Source of the DNA: Litoditis marina
Lineage: Eukaryota > Nematoda > Chromadorea > Rhabditida > Rhabditidae
Direction: 5' to 3'
Length of the DNA stretch: 64,000 nt
Assembly (NCBI GenBank): GCA_964036275.1
Contig: OZ038434.1
Coordinates: 5,292,560-5,356,559 of the forward strand
Part shown: piece after piece, positions 22,417 to 33,008 of the stretch
How the letters are laid out: each line of letters starts with the position of its first letter
Position numbering within the stretch: the first letter of the stretch is position 1
Translations under genes and position numbers: made by a program
Notes under the pieces: generated by a model
Databases searched by the model: none
The model's input: only the letters and a program-made list of their open reading frames with translations
Told to the model about the DNA's origin: nothing

Positions 22417-22606
22417 ACGTTTCCTATCGCCCATGCAGTAGGGATGTGTGTGGTTAGCCACTATTCAACGCTCGTAGGTTCGCCGAATATGATACACTAA
22501 AAATGTTTTCAAATAGATAGGAGCTCAAAAACAAATTTAGTTATGTGGAAAAAAACACAGTTCAGCTTCGTCCTAGAACAAGCGTTAGCACAAAATGTAA
22601 AAATAT

Positions 22607-22688
22607 CGCTGCGAGCAGGGTTCGAACCTACGCGGGCAATGCCCATTGGATTTCAAGTCCAACTCCTTAACCACTCGGACATCGCAGC
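22607..22688 (-). tRNA. tRNA-Ser(UGA) array copy 4
   Basis: Canonical; T5 terminator; 272-type spacer. Confidence 0.93.
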
Positions 22689-22878
22689 ACGTTTCCTATC
22701 GCCCATGCAGTAGGGATGTGTGTGGTTAGACACTATTCAACGCTAGTAGGTTCGCCGAATATGAGACACTAAAAATGTTTTCAAATAGATAGGAGCTCAA
22801 AAACAAATTTAGTTATGTGGAAAAAAACACAGTTCAGCTTCGTCCTAGAACAAGCGTTAGCACAAAATGTAAAAATAT

Positions 22879-22960
22879 CGCTGCGAGCAGGGTTCGAACC
22901 TACGCGGGCAATGCCCATTGGATTTCAAGTCCAACTCCTTAACCACTCGGACATCGCAGC
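22879..22960 (-). tRNA. tRNA-Ser(UGA) array copy 5
   Basis: Canonical; last unit before the spacer switches to the 273 type. Confidence 0.93.
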
Positions 22961-23151
22961 ACGTTTCCTATCGCCCATGCAGTAGGGATGTGTGTGGTTA
23001 GCCACTATTCAACGCTAGTAGGTTCGCCGAATATGATACACTAAAAATGTTTTGAAAGAGATAGTAGTTCAAAAACAAATTTAGTTGTGTGAAAACGAAA
23101 CACAGTTCAGTTGTATCCTAGAACAAGCGTTAGCACAAAATGTAAAAATAT

Positions 23152-23233
23152 CGCTGCGAGCAGGGTTCGAACCTACGCGGGCAATGCCCATTGGATTTCA
23201 AGTCCAACTCCTTAACCACTCGGACATCGCAGC
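23152..23233 (-). tRNA. tRNA-Ser(UGA) array copy 6
   Basis: Canonical; 268 bp to the next. Confidence 0.93.
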
Positions 23234-23419
23234 ACGTTTCCTATCGCCCATGCAATAGGGATGTGTGTGGTTAGACACTATTCAATAAGAGTAGGCTCGC
23301 CGAATTTGAGACACTAAAAATGTTTTGAAAGAGATAAGAGCTCAAAAACGAACTTAGTGGAAACGAAACACAGTTTAGTTTTATCCTAAAACAAGCGTTA
23401 GCACAAAATGTAAAAATAT

Positions 23420-23501
23420 CGCTGCGAGCAGGGTTCGAACCTACGCGGGCAATGCCCATTGGATTTCAAGTCCAACTCCTTAACCACTCGGACATCGCAG
23501 C
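23420..23501 (-). tRNA. tRNA-Ser(UGA) array copy 7
   Basis: Canonical; 268-type unit. Confidence 0.93.
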
Positions 23502-23687
23502 ACGTTTCCTATCGCCCATGCAATAGGGATGTGTGTGGTTAGACACTATTCAATAAGAGTAGGCTCGCCGAATTTGAGACACTAAAAATGTTTTGAAAGA
23601 GATAAGAGCTCAAAAACGAACTTAGTGGAAACGAAACACAGTTTAGTTTTATCCTAAAACAAGCGTTAGCACAAAATATAAAAATAT

Positions 23688-23769
23688 CGCTGCGAGCAGG
23701 GTTCGAACCTACGCGGGCAATGCCCATTGGATTTCAAGTCCAACTCCTTAACCACTCGGACATCGCAGC
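23688..23769 (-). tRNA. tRNA-Ser(UGA) array copy 8
   Basis: Canonical; 268-type unit with a one-base change past the terminator. Confidence 0.93.
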
Positions 23770-23960
23770 ACGTTTCCTATCGCCCATGCAGTAGGGATGT
23801 GTGTGGTTAGCCACTATTTAACGCTCGTAGGTTCGCCGAATATGAGACACTAAAAATGTTTTGAAAGAGATAGTAGTTCAAAAACAAATTTAGTTGTGTG
23901 AAAACGAAACACAGTTCAGTTGTATCCTAGAACAAGCGTTAGCACAAAATGTAAAAATAT

Positions 23961-24042
23961 CGCTGCGAGCAGGGTTCGAACCTACGCGGGCAATGCCCAT
24001 TGGATTTCAAGTCCAACTCCTTAACCACTCGGACATCGCAGC
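23961..24042 (-). tRNA. tRNA-Ser(UGA) array copy 9
   Basis: Canonical; 273-type unit. Confidence 0.93.
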
Positions 24043-24228
24043 ACGTTTCCTATCGCCCATGCAATAGGGATGTGTGTGGTTAGACACTATTCAATAAGAG
24101 TAGGCTCGCCGAATTTGAGACACTAAAAATGTTTTGAAAGAGATAAGAGCTCAAAAACGAACTTAGTGGAAACGAAACACAGTTTAGTTTTATCCTAAAA
24201 CAAGCGTTAGCACAAAATGTAAAAATAT

Positions 24229-24310
24229 CGCTGCGAGCAGGGTTCGAACCTACGCGGGCAATGCCCATTGGATTTCAAGTCCAACTCCTTAACCACTCGG
24301 ACATCGCAGC
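24229..24310 (-). tRNA. tRNA-Ser(UGA) array copy 10
   Basis: Canonical; 268-type unit. Confidence 0.93.
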
Positions 24311-24501
24311 ACGTTTCCTATCGCCCATGCAGTAGGGATGTGTGTGGTTAGCCACTATTTAACGCTCGTAGGTTCGCCGAATATGAGACACTAAAAATGT
24401 TTTGAAAGAGATAGTAGTTCAAAAACAAATTTAGTTGTGTGAAAACGAAACACAGTTCAGTTTTATCCTAGAACAAGCGTTAGCACAAAATGTAAAAATA
24501 T

Positions 24502-24583
24502 CGCTGCGAGCAGGGTTCGAACCTACGCGGGCAATGCCCATTGGATTTCAAGTCCAACTCCTTAACCACTCGGACATCGCAGC
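24502..24583 (-). tRNA. tRNA-Ser(UGA) array copy 11
   Basis: Canonical; 273-type unit. Confidence 0.93.
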
Positions 24584-24774
24584 ACGTTTCATATCGCCCA
24601 TGCAGTAGGGATGTGTGTGGTTAGACACTATTCAACGCTCGTAGGTTCGCCGAATATGAGACACTAAAAATGTTTTGAAAGAGATAGTAGTTCAAAAACA
24701 AATTTAGTTGTGTGAAAACGAAACACAGTTCAGTTGTATCCTAGAACAAGCGTTAGCACAAAATGTAAAAATAT

Positions 24775-24856
24775 CGCTGCGAGCAGGGTTCGAACCTACG
24801 CGGGCAATGCCCATTGGATTTCAAGTCCAACTCCTTAACCACTCGGACATCGCAGC
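24775..24856 (-). tRNA. tRNA-Ser(UGA) array copy 12
   Basis: Canonical; 273-type unit. Confidence 0.93.
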
Positions 24857-25042
24857 ACGTTTCCTATCGCCCATGCAATAGGGATGTGTGTGGTTAGACA
24901 CTATTCAATAAGAGTAGGCTCGCCGAATTTGAGACACTAAAAATGTTTTGAAAGAGATAAGAGCTCAAAAACGAACTTAGTGGAAACGAAACACAGTTTA
25001 GTTTTATCCTAAAACAAGCGTTAGCACAAAATGTAAAAATAT

Positions 25043-25124
25043 CGCTGCGAGCAGGGTTCGAACCTACGCGGGCAATGCCCATTGGATTTCAAGTCCAACT
25101 CCTTAACCACTCGGACATCGCAGC
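25043..25124 (-). tRNA. tRNA-Ser(UGA) array copy 13
   Basis: Canonical; 268-type unit. Confidence 0.93.
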
Positions 25125-25310
25125 ACGTTTCCTATCGCCCATGCAATAGGGAGGTGTGTGGTTAGACACTATTCAATAAGAGTAGGCTCGCCGAATTTGA
25201 GACACTAAAAATGTTTTGAAAGAGATAAGAGCTCAAAAACGAACTTAGTGGAAACGAAACACAGTTTAGTTTTATCCTAAAACAAGCGTTAGCACAAAAT
25301 GTAAAAATAT

Positions 25311-25392
25311 CGCTGCGAGCAGGGTTCGAACCTACGCGGGCAATGCTCATTGGATTTCAAGTCCAACTCCTTAACCACTCGGACATCGCAGC
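25311..25392 (-). tRNA. tRNA-Ser(UGA) array copy 14
   Basis: One base change in the variable arm breaks a pair of its stem; otherwise complete. Confidence 0.88.
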
Positions 25393-25582
25393 ACGTTTCA
25401 TATCGCCCATGCAGTAGGGATGTGTGTGGTTAGCCACTATTCAACGCTCGTAGGTTCGCCGAATATGAGACACTAAAAATGTTTTGAAAGAGATAGTTGT
25501 TCACAAACAAATTTAGTTGTGTGGGAAAAAACACAGTTTAGTTTCGTACTAGAACAAGCGTTAGCACAAAATGTAAAAATAT

Positions 25583-25664
25583 CGCTGCGAGCAGGGTTCG
25601 AACCTACGCGGGCAATGCCCATTGGATTTCAAGTCCAACTCCTTAACCACTCGGACATCGCAGC
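25583..25664 (-). tRNA. tRNA-Ser(UGA) array copy 15
   Basis: Canonical; 272-bp unit with TTCGTACTAGAAC spacer variant. Confidence 0.93.
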
Positions 25665-25854
25665 ACGTTTCATATCGCCCATGCAGTAGGGATGTGTGTG
25701 GTTAGACACTATTCAACGCTCGTAGGTTCGCCAAATATGAGACACTAAAAATGTTTTGAAAGAGATAGTAGTTCAAAAACAAATTTAGTTGTGTGGAAAA
25801 AAACACAGTTTAGTTTCGTACTAGAACAAGCGTTAGCACAAAATGTAAAAATAT

Positions 25855-25936
25855 CGCTGCGAGCAGGGTTCGAACCTACGCGGGCAATGCCCATTGGATT
25901 TCAAGTCCAACTCCTTAACCACTCGGACATCGCAGC
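25855..25936 (-). tRNA. tRNA-Ser(UGA) array copy 16
   Basis: Canonical; same spacer variant as copy 15. Confidence 0.93.
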
Positions 25937-26126
25937 ACGTTTCATATCGCCCATGCAGTAGGGATGTGTGTGGTTAGCCACTATTCAACGCTCGTAGGTT
26001 CGCCGAATATGAGACACTAAAAATGTTTTGAAAGAGATAGTTGTTCAAAAACAAATTTAGTTGTGTGGAAAAAAACACAGTTTAGTTTCGTACTAGAACA
26101 AGCGTTAGCACAAAATGTAAAAATAT

Positions 26127-26208
26127 CGCTGCGAGCAGGGTTCGAACCTACGCGGGCAATGCCCATTGGATTTCAAGTCCAACTCCTTAACCACTCGGAC
26201 ATCGCAGC
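26127..26208 (-). tRNA. tRNA-Ser(UGA) array copy 17
   Basis: Canonical; the spacer on its 5' side carries the first hAT-type MITE. Confidence 0.93.
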
Positions 26209-26253
26209 ACGTTTCATATCGCCCATGCAGAAGGGATGGGTGTGGTTAGACAC

Positions 26254-26893
26254 TAGGGTTGTTAATCGAGTTCAAAATTTCGAGTTTTCGAGTTTTCGAG
26301 TTTTCGAGTTTTCGAGTTTTCGAGTTTTGGGAAATTTCGAGTTTTCGAGTTTTCGAGTTTTCGAGTTTTGGGAAATTTCGAGTTTTCGAGTTATCGAGTT
26401 TTCGAGTTTTGAAAAATTTCGAGTTTTCGAGTTTTCGAGTTTTCGAGTTTTGGGAAATTTCGAGTTTTCGAGTTTTCGAGTTTTTGAGTTTTGGGAAATT
26501 TCGAGTTTTCGAGTTTCGAGTTCGACTCAACTCGAAAATTTTCGAGTTTTTTCGAGTCGAGTCGAGTTTTGAGTGTTTTTGGACCCAAAAAGAGACATTT
26601 TTCGAGTCCGAAATTTTGATTTTCGAGTTTTCGCGTTCAAAATTTCGAGTTTTCGAGTTTTCGAGTTTTCGAGTTTTCGAGTTTTGGGAATTTTCGAGTT
26701 TTCGAGTTTCGGAAAATTTCGAGTTTTCGAGTTTTCGAGTTGTCGCGTTTTTGGAAAATTTCGAGTTTTCGAGTTTTCGAGTTTTCGAGTTTTGAGAAAT
26801 TTCGAGTTTTCGAGTTTCGAGTTCATCTCAACTCGAAAATTTTCGAGTTTTTTCGAGTCGAGTCGAGTTTCGAGTTCGACTTTAACAACCCTA
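26254..26893. mobile_element. hAT-type MITE in an array spacer, copy 1 (640 bp)
   Basis: Ends are the inverted repeats TAGGGTTGTTAA and TTAACAACCCTA. The element is flanked by a perfect 8-bp duplication TTAGACAC (26246-26253 and 26894-26901), the size typical of hAT transposition. The interior is mostly tandem TTTTCGAG with GGGAAATTTCGAG interruptions and two CGAGTCGAGTCGAG palindromic blocks. It has no transposase; the long low-complexity ORFs on both strands are by-products of the 8-bp repeat. Confidence 0.9.
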
Positions 26894-27047
26894 TTAGACA
26901 CTATTCAACGCTCGTAGGTTCGCCAAATATGAGACACTAAAAATGTTTTGAAAGAGATAGTAGTTCAAAAACAAATTTAGTTGTGTGAAAACGAAACACA
27001 GTTCAGTTTTATCCTAGAACAAGCGTTAGCACAAAATGTAAAAATAT

Positions 27048-27129
27048 CGCTGCGAGCAGGGTTCGAACCTACGCGGGCAATGCCCATTGGATTTCAAGTC
27101 CAACTCCTTAACCACTCGGACATCGCAGC
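27048..27129 (-). tRNA. tRNA-Ser(UGA) array copy 18
   Basis: Canonical; first unit past the MITE, 273 bp to the next. Confidence 0.93.
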
Positions 27130-27320
27130 ACGTTTCATATCGCCCATGCAGTAGGGATGTGTGTGGTTAGACACTATTCAACGCTCGTAGGTTCGCCGAA
27201 TATGAGACACTAAAAATGTTTTGAAAGAGATAGTAGTTCAAAAACAAATTTAGTTGTGTGAAAACGAAACACAGTTCAGTTTTATCCTAGAACAAGCGTT
27301 AGCACAAAATGCAAAAATAT

Positions 27321-27402
27321 CGCTGCGAGCAGGGTTCGAACCTACGCGGGCAATGCCCATTGGATTTCAAGTCCAACTCCTTAACCACTCGGACATCGCA
27401 GC
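27321..27402 (-). tRNA. tRNA-Ser(UGA) array copy 19
   Basis: Canonical; T5 terminator followed by GC instead of AC. Confidence 0.93.
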
Positions 27403-27593
27403 ACGTTTCCTATCGCCCATGCAGTAGGGATGTGTGTGGTTAGCCACTATTTAACGCTCGTAGGTTCGCCGAATATGAGACACTAAAAATGTTTTGAAAG
27501 AGATAGTAGTTCAAAAACAAATTTAGTTGTGTGAAAACGAAACACAGTTCAGTTTTATCCTAGAACAAGCGTTAGCACAAAATGTAAAAATTA

Positions 27594-27675
27594 CGCTGCG
27601 AGCAGGGTTCGAACCTACGCGGGCAATGCCCATTGGATTTCAAGTCCAACTCCTTAACCACTCGGACATCGCAGC
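27594..27675 (-). tRNA. tRNA-Ser(UGA) array copy 20
   Basis: Canonical; 3' flank is GTAATTTTT, a marker shared with copies 27, 33, 41 and 48. Confidence 0.93.
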
Positions 27676-27866
27676 ACGTTTCATATCGCCCATGCAGTAG
27701 GGATGTGTGTGGTTAGACACTATTCAACGCTCGTAGGTTCGCCGAATATGAGACACTAAAAATGTTTTGAAAGAGATAGTAGTTCAAAAACAAATTTAGT
27801 TGTGTGAAAACGAAACACAGTTCAGTTTTATCCTAGAACAAGCGTTAGCACAAAATGTAAAAATAT

Positions 27867-27948
27867 CGCTGCGAGCAGGGTTCGAACCTACGCGGGCAAT
27901 GCCCATTGGATTTCAAGTCCAACTCCTTAACCACTCGGACATCGCAGC
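27867..27948 (-). tRNA. tRNA-Ser(UGA) array copy 21
   Basis: Canonical; 273-type unit. Confidence 0.93.
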
Positions 27949-28139
27949 ACGTTTCCTATCGCCCATGCAGTAGGGATGTGTGTGGTTAGCCACTATTTAA
28001 CGCTCGTAGGTTCGCCGAATATGAGACACTAAAAATGTTTTGAAAGAGATAGTAGTTCAAAAACAAATTTAGTTGTGTGAAAACGAAACACAGTTCAGTT
28101 TTATCCTAGAACAAGCGTTAGCACAAAATGTAAAAGTAT

Positions 28140-28221
28140 CGCTGCGAGCAGGGTTCGAACCTACGCGGGCAATGCCCATTGGATTTCAAGTCCAACTCCT
28201 TAACCACTCGGACATCGCAGC
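28140..28221 (-). tRNA. tRNA-Ser(UGA) array copy 22
   Basis: Canonical; 3' flank GATACTTTT shortens the terminator to T4, a marker shared with copies 29, 43 and 94. Confidence 0.93.
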
Positions 28222-28412
28222 ACGTTTCATATCGCCCATGCAGTAGGGATGTGTGTGGTTAGACACTATTCAACGCTCGTAGGTTCGCCGAATATGAGAC
28301 ACTAAAAATGTTTTGAAAGAGAGTGTAGTTCAAAAACAAATTTAGTTGTGTGAAAACGAAACACAGTTCAGTTGTATCCTAGAACAAGCGTTAGCACAAA
28401 ATGTAAAAATAT

Positions 28413-28494
28413 CGCTGCGAGCAGGGTTCGAACCTACGCGGGCAATGCCCATTGGATTTCAAGTCCAACTCCTTAACCACTCGGACATCGCAGC
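28413..28494 (-). tRNA. tRNA-Ser(UGA) array copy 23
   Basis: Canonical; spacer has GAGAGTGTAG variant, shared with copy 30. Confidence 0.93.
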
Positions 28495-28680
28495 ACGTTT
28501 CCTATCGCCCATGCAATAGGGATGTGTGTGGTTAGACACTATTCAATAAGAGTAGGCTCGCCGAATTTGAGACACTAAAAATGTTTTGAAAGAGATAAGA
28601 GCTCAAAAACGAACTTAGTGGAAACGAAACACAGTTTAGTTTTATCCTAAAACAAGCGTTAGCACAAAATGTAAAAATAT

Positions 28681-28762
28681 CGCTGCGAGCAGGGTTCGAA
28701 CCTACGCGGGCAATGCCCATTGGATTTCAAGTCCAACTCCTTAACCACTCGGACATCGCAGC
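28681..28762 (-). tRNA. tRNA-Ser(UGA) array copy 24
   Basis: Canonical; 268-type unit. Confidence 0.93.
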
Positions 28763-28953
28763 ACGTTTCCTATCGCCCATGCAATACGGAGGTGTGTGGT
28801 TAGACACTATTCAATAAGAGTAGGCTCGCCGAATTTGAGACACTAAAAATGTTTTGAAAGAGATAGCAGTTCAAAAACAAATTTAGTTGTGTGAAAACGA
28901 AACACAGTTCAGTTTTATCCTAGAACAAGCGTTAGCACAAAATGTAAAAATAT

Positions 28954-29035
28954 CGCTGCGAGCAGGGTTCGAACCTACGCGGGCAATGCCCATTGGATTT
29001 CAAGTCCAACTCCTTAACCACTCGGACATCGCAGC
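28954..29035 (-). tRNA. tRNA-Ser(UGA) array copy 25
   Basis: Canonical; its spacer is a hybrid of the 268 and 273 types, suggesting recombination between units. Confidence 0.93.
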
Positions 29036-29226
29036 ACGTTTCATATCGCCCATGCAGTAGGGATGTGTGTGGTTAGACACTATTCAACGCTCGTAGGTTC
29101 GCCGAATATGAGACACTAAAAATGTTTTGAAAGAGATAGTAGTTCAAAAACAAATTTAGTTGTGTGAAAACGAAACACAGTTCAGTTTTATCCTAGAACA
29201 AGCGTTAGCACAAAATGTAAAAATAT

Positions 29227-29308
29227 CGCTGCGAGCAGGGTTCGAACCTACGCGGGCAATGCCCATTGGATTTCAAGTCCAACTCCTTAACCACTCGGAC
29301 ATCGCAGC
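29227..29308 (-). tRNA. tRNA-Ser(UGA) array copy 26
   Basis: Canonical; 273-type unit. Confidence 0.93.
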
Positions 29309-29499
29309 ACGTTTCCTATCGCCCATGCAGTAGGGATGTGTGTGGTTAGCCACTATTTAACGCTCGTAGGTTCGCCGAATATGAGACACTAAAAATGTTT
29401 TGAAAGAGATAGTAGTTCAAAAACAAATTTAGTTGTGTGAAAACGAAACACAGTTCAGTTTTATCCTAGAACAAGCGTTAGCACAAAATGTAAAAATTA

Positions 29500-29581
29500 C
29501 GCTGCGAGCAGGGTTCGAACCTACGCGGGCAATGCCCATTGGATTTCAAGTCCAACTCCTTAACCACTCGGACATCGCAGC
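29500..29581 (-). tRNA. tRNA-Ser(UGA) array copy 27
   Basis: Canonical; GTAATTTTT flank marker. Confidence 0.93.
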
Positions 29582-29772
29582 ACGTTTCATATCGCCCATG
29601 CAGTAGGGATGTGTGTGGTTAGACACTATTCAACGCTCGTAGGTTCGCCGAATATGAGACACTAAAAATGTTTTGAAAGAGATAGTAGTTCAAAAACAAA
29701 TTTAGTTGTGTGAAAACGAAACACAGTTCAGTTTTATCCTAGAACAAGCGTTAGCACAAAATGTAAAAATAT

Positions 29773-29854
29773 CGCTGCGAGCAGGGTTCGAACCTACGCG
29801 GGCAATGCCCATTGGATTTCAAGTCCAACTCCTTAACCACTCGGACATCGCAGC
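29773..29854 (-). tRNA. tRNA-Ser(UGA) array copy 28
   Basis: Canonical; 273-type unit. Confidence 0.93.
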
Positions 29855-30045
29855 ACGTTTCCTATCGCCCATGCAGTAGGGATGTGTGTGGTTAGCCACT
29901 ATTTAACGCTCGTAGGTTCGCCGAATATGAGACACTAAAAATGTTTTGAAAGAGATAGTAGTTCAAAAACAAATTTAGTTGTGTGAAAACGAAACACAGT
30001 TCAGTTTTATCCTAGAACAAGCGTTAGCACAAAATGTAAAAGTAT

Positions 30046-30127
30046 CGCTGCGAGCAGGGTTCGAACCTACGCGGGCAATGCCCATTGGATTTCAAGTCCA
30101 ACTCCTTAACCACTCGGACATCGCAGC
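30046..30127 (-). tRNA. tRNA-Ser(UGA) array copy 29
   Basis: Canonical; T4 terminator marker. Confidence 0.93.
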
Positions 30128-30318
30128 ACGTTTCATATCGCCCATGCAGTAGGGATGTGTGTGGTTAGACACTATTCAACGCTCGTAGGTTCGCCGAATA
30201 TGAGACACTAAAAATGTTTTGAAAGAGAGTGTAGTTCAAAAACAAATTTAGTTGTGTGAAAACGAAACACAGTTCAGTTGTATCCTAGAACAAGCGTTAG
30301 CACAAAATGTAAAAATAT

Positions 30319-30400
30319 CGCTGCGAGCAGGGTTCGAACCTACGCGGGCAACGCCCATTGGATTTCAAGTCCAACTCCTTAACCACTCGGACATCGCAGC
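30319..30400 (-). tRNA. tRNA-Ser(UGA) array copy 30
   Basis: One base change in the loop of the variable arm; stems intact. Confidence 0.91.
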
Positions 30401-30586
30401 ACGTTTCCTATCGCCCATGCAATAGGGATGTGTGTGGTTAGACACTATTCAATAAGAGTAGGCTCGCCGAATTTGAGACACTAAAAATGTTTTGAAAGAG
30501 ATAAGAGCTCAAAAACGAACTTAGTGGAAACGAAACACAGTTTAGTTTTATCCTAAAACAAGCGTTAGCACAAAATGTAAAAATAT

Positions 30587-30668
30587 CGCTGCGAGCAGGG
30601 TTCGAACCTACGCGGGCAATGCCCATTGGATTTCAAGTCCAACTCCTTAACCACTCGGACATCGCAGC
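30587..30668 (-). tRNA. tRNA-Ser(UGA) array copy 31
   Basis: Canonical; 268-type unit. Confidence 0.93.
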
Positions 30669-30854
30669 ACGTTTCCTATCGCCCATGCAATACGGAGGTG
30701 TGTGGTTAGACACTATTCAATAAGAGTAGGCTCGCCGAATTTGAGACACTAAAAATGTTTTGAAAGAGATAAGAGCTCAAAAACGAACTTAGTGGAAACG
30801 AAACACAGTTTAGTTTTATCCTAAAACAAGCGTTAGCACAAAATGTAAAAATAT

Positions 30855-30936
30855 CGCTGCGAGCAGGGTTCGAACCTACGCGGGCAATGCCCATTGGATT
30901 TCAAGTCCAACTCCTTAACCACTCGGACATCGCAGC
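30855..30936 (-). tRNA. tRNA-Ser(UGA) array copy 32
   Basis: Canonical; the 5' flank lacks 9 bp (TATCGCCCA), giving a 264-bp step. Confidence 0.93.
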
Positions 30937-31118
30937 ACGTTTCATGCAGTAGGGATGTGTGTGGTTAGCCACTATTTAACGCTCGTAGGTTCGCCGAATA
31001 TGAGACACTAAAAATGTTTTGAAAGAGATAGTAGTTCAAAAACAAATTTAGTTGTGTGAAAACGAAACACAGTTCAGTTTTATCCTAGAACAAGCGTTAG
31101 CACAAAATGTAAAAATTA

Positions 31119-31200
31119 CGCTGCGAGCAGGGTTCGAACCTACGCGGGCAATGCCCATTGGATTTCAAGTCCAACTCCTTAACCACTCGGACATCGCAGC
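31119..31200 (-). tRNA. tRNA-Ser(UGA) array copy 33
   Basis: Canonical; GTAATTTTT flank marker. Confidence 0.93.
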
Positions 31201-31391
31201 ACGTTTCATATCGCCCATGCAGTAGGGATGTGTGTGGTTAGACACTATTCAACGCTCGTAGGTTCGCCGAATATGAGACACTAAAAATGTTTTGAAAGAG
31301 ATAGTAGTTCAAAAACAAATTTAGTTGTGTGAAAACGAAACACAGTTCAGTTTTATCCTAGAACAAGCGTTAGCACAAAATGTAAAAATAT

Positions 31392-31473
31392 CGCTGCGAG
31401 CAGGGTTCGAACCTACGCGGGCAATGACCATTGGATTTCAAGTCCAACTCCTTAACCACTCGGACATCGCAGC
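31392..31473 (-). tRNA. tRNA-Ser(UGA) array copy 34
   Basis: One change in the variable-arm stem, shared exactly with copy 49. Confidence 0.88.
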
Positions 31474-31664
31474 ACGTTTCCTATCGCCCATGCAGTAGGG
31501 ATGTGTGTGGTTAGCCACTATTTAACGCTCGTAGGTTCGCCGAATATGAGACACTAAAAATGTTTTGAAAGAGATAGTAGTTCAAAAACAAATTTAGTTG
31601 TGTGAAAACGAAACACAGTTCAGTTTTATCCTAGAACAAGCGTTAGCACAAAATGTAAAAATAT

Positions 31665-31746
31665 CGCTGCGAGCAGGGTTCGAACCTACGCGGGCAATGC
31701 CCATTGGATTTCAAGTCCAACTCCTTAACCACTCGGACATCGCAGC
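31665..31746 (-). tRNA. tRNA-Ser(UGA) array copy 35
   Basis: Canonical; 273-type unit. Confidence 0.93.
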
Positions 31747-31937
31747 ACGTTTCATATCGCCCATGCAGTAGGGATGTGTGTGGTTAGACACTATTCAACG
31801 CTCGTAGGTTCGCCGAATATGAGACACTAAAAATGTTTTGAAAGAGATAGTAGTTCAAAAACAAATTTAGTTGTGTGAAAACGAAACACAGTTCAGTTGT
31901 ATCCTAGAACAAGCGTTAGCACAAAATGTAAAAATAT

Positions 31938-32019
31938 CGCTGCGAGCAGGGTTCGAACCTACGCGGGCAATGCCCATTGGATTTCAAGTCCAACTCCTTA
32001 ACCACTCGGACATCGCAGC
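31938..32019 (-). tRNA. tRNA-Ser(UGA) array copy 36
   Basis: Canonical; 268 bp to the next. Confidence 0.93.
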
Positions 32020-32205
32020 ACGTTTCCTATCGCCCATGCAATAGGGATGTGTGTGGTTAGACACTATTCAATAAGAGTAGGCTCGCCGAATTTGAGACAC
32101 TAAAAATGTTTTGAAAGAGATAAGAGCTCAAAAACGAACTTAGTGGAAACGAAACACAGTTTAGTTTTATCCTAAAACAAGCGTTAGCACAAAATGTAAA
32201 AATAT

Positions 32206-32287
32206 CGCTGCGAGCAGGGTTCGAACCTACGCGGGCAATGCCCATTGGATTTCAAGTCCAACTCCTTAACCACTCGGACATCGCAGC
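32206..32287 (-). tRNA. tRNA-Ser(UGA) array copy 37
   Basis: Canonical; 268-type unit. Confidence 0.93.
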
Positions 32288-32473
32288 ACGTTTCCTATCG
32301 CCCATGCAATAGGGAGGTGTGTGGTTAGACACTATTCAATAAGAGTAGGCTCGCCGAATTTGAGACACTAAAAATGTTTTGAAAGAGATAAGAGCTCAAA
32401 AACGAACTTAGTGGAAACGAAACACAGTTTAGTTTTATCCTAAAACAAGCGTTAGCACAAAATGTAAAAATAT

Positions 32474-32555
32474 CGCTGCGAGCAGGGTTCGAACCTACGC
32501 GGGCAATGCCCATTGGATTTCAAGTCCAACTCCTTAACCACTCGGACATCGCAGC
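32474..32555 (-). tRNA. tRNA-Ser(UGA) array copy 38
   Basis: Canonical; 5' flank lacks the TATCGCCCA block, giving a 262-bp step. Confidence 0.93.
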
Positions 32556-32735
32556 ACGTTTCATGCAGTAGGAATGTGTGTGGTTAGCCACTATTCAACG
32601 CTCGTAGGTTCGCCGAATATGAGACACTAAAAATGTTTTGAAAGAGATAGTTGTTCAAAAACAAATTTAGTTGTGTGGAAAAAACACAGTTTAGTTTCGT
32701 ACTAGAACAAGCGTTAGCACAAAATGTAAAAATAT

Positions 32736-32817
32736 CGCTGCGAGCAGGGTTCGAACCTACGTGGGCAATGCCCATTGGATTTCAAGTCCAACTCCTTAAC
32801 CACTCGGACATCGCAGC
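32736..32817 (-). tRNA. tRNA-Ser(UGA) array copy 39
   Basis: One change at the base between variable arm and T stem, shared with copy 59. Confidence 0.9.
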
Positions 32818-33008
32818 ACGTTTCATATCGCCCATGCAGTAGGGATGTGTGTGGTTAGACACTATTCAACGCTCGTAGGTTCGCCGAATATGAGACACTA
32901 AAAATGTTTTGAAAGAGATAGTAGTTCAAAAACAAATTTAGTTGTGTGAAAACGAAACACAGTTCAGTTTTATCCTAGAACAAGCTTTAGCACAAAATGT
33001 AAAAATAT

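Noticed and set aside
23271..23459. Repeated 62-aa minus-strand ORF (MGIARVGSNPARSDIF...) found in many array units
   Set aside because: It is the tRNA 3' half and terminator side read as protein, occurs only in the 268-bp spacer type where no stop happens to fall, and has no codon or splice evidence.
26063..26572. Plus-strand ORFs containing AGFEPTRAMPIGFQVQ
   Set aside because: This is the antisense translation of the tRNA-Ser gene, a familiar false protein; extension into FRVFEFSSF is the 8-bp TTTTCGAG repeat.
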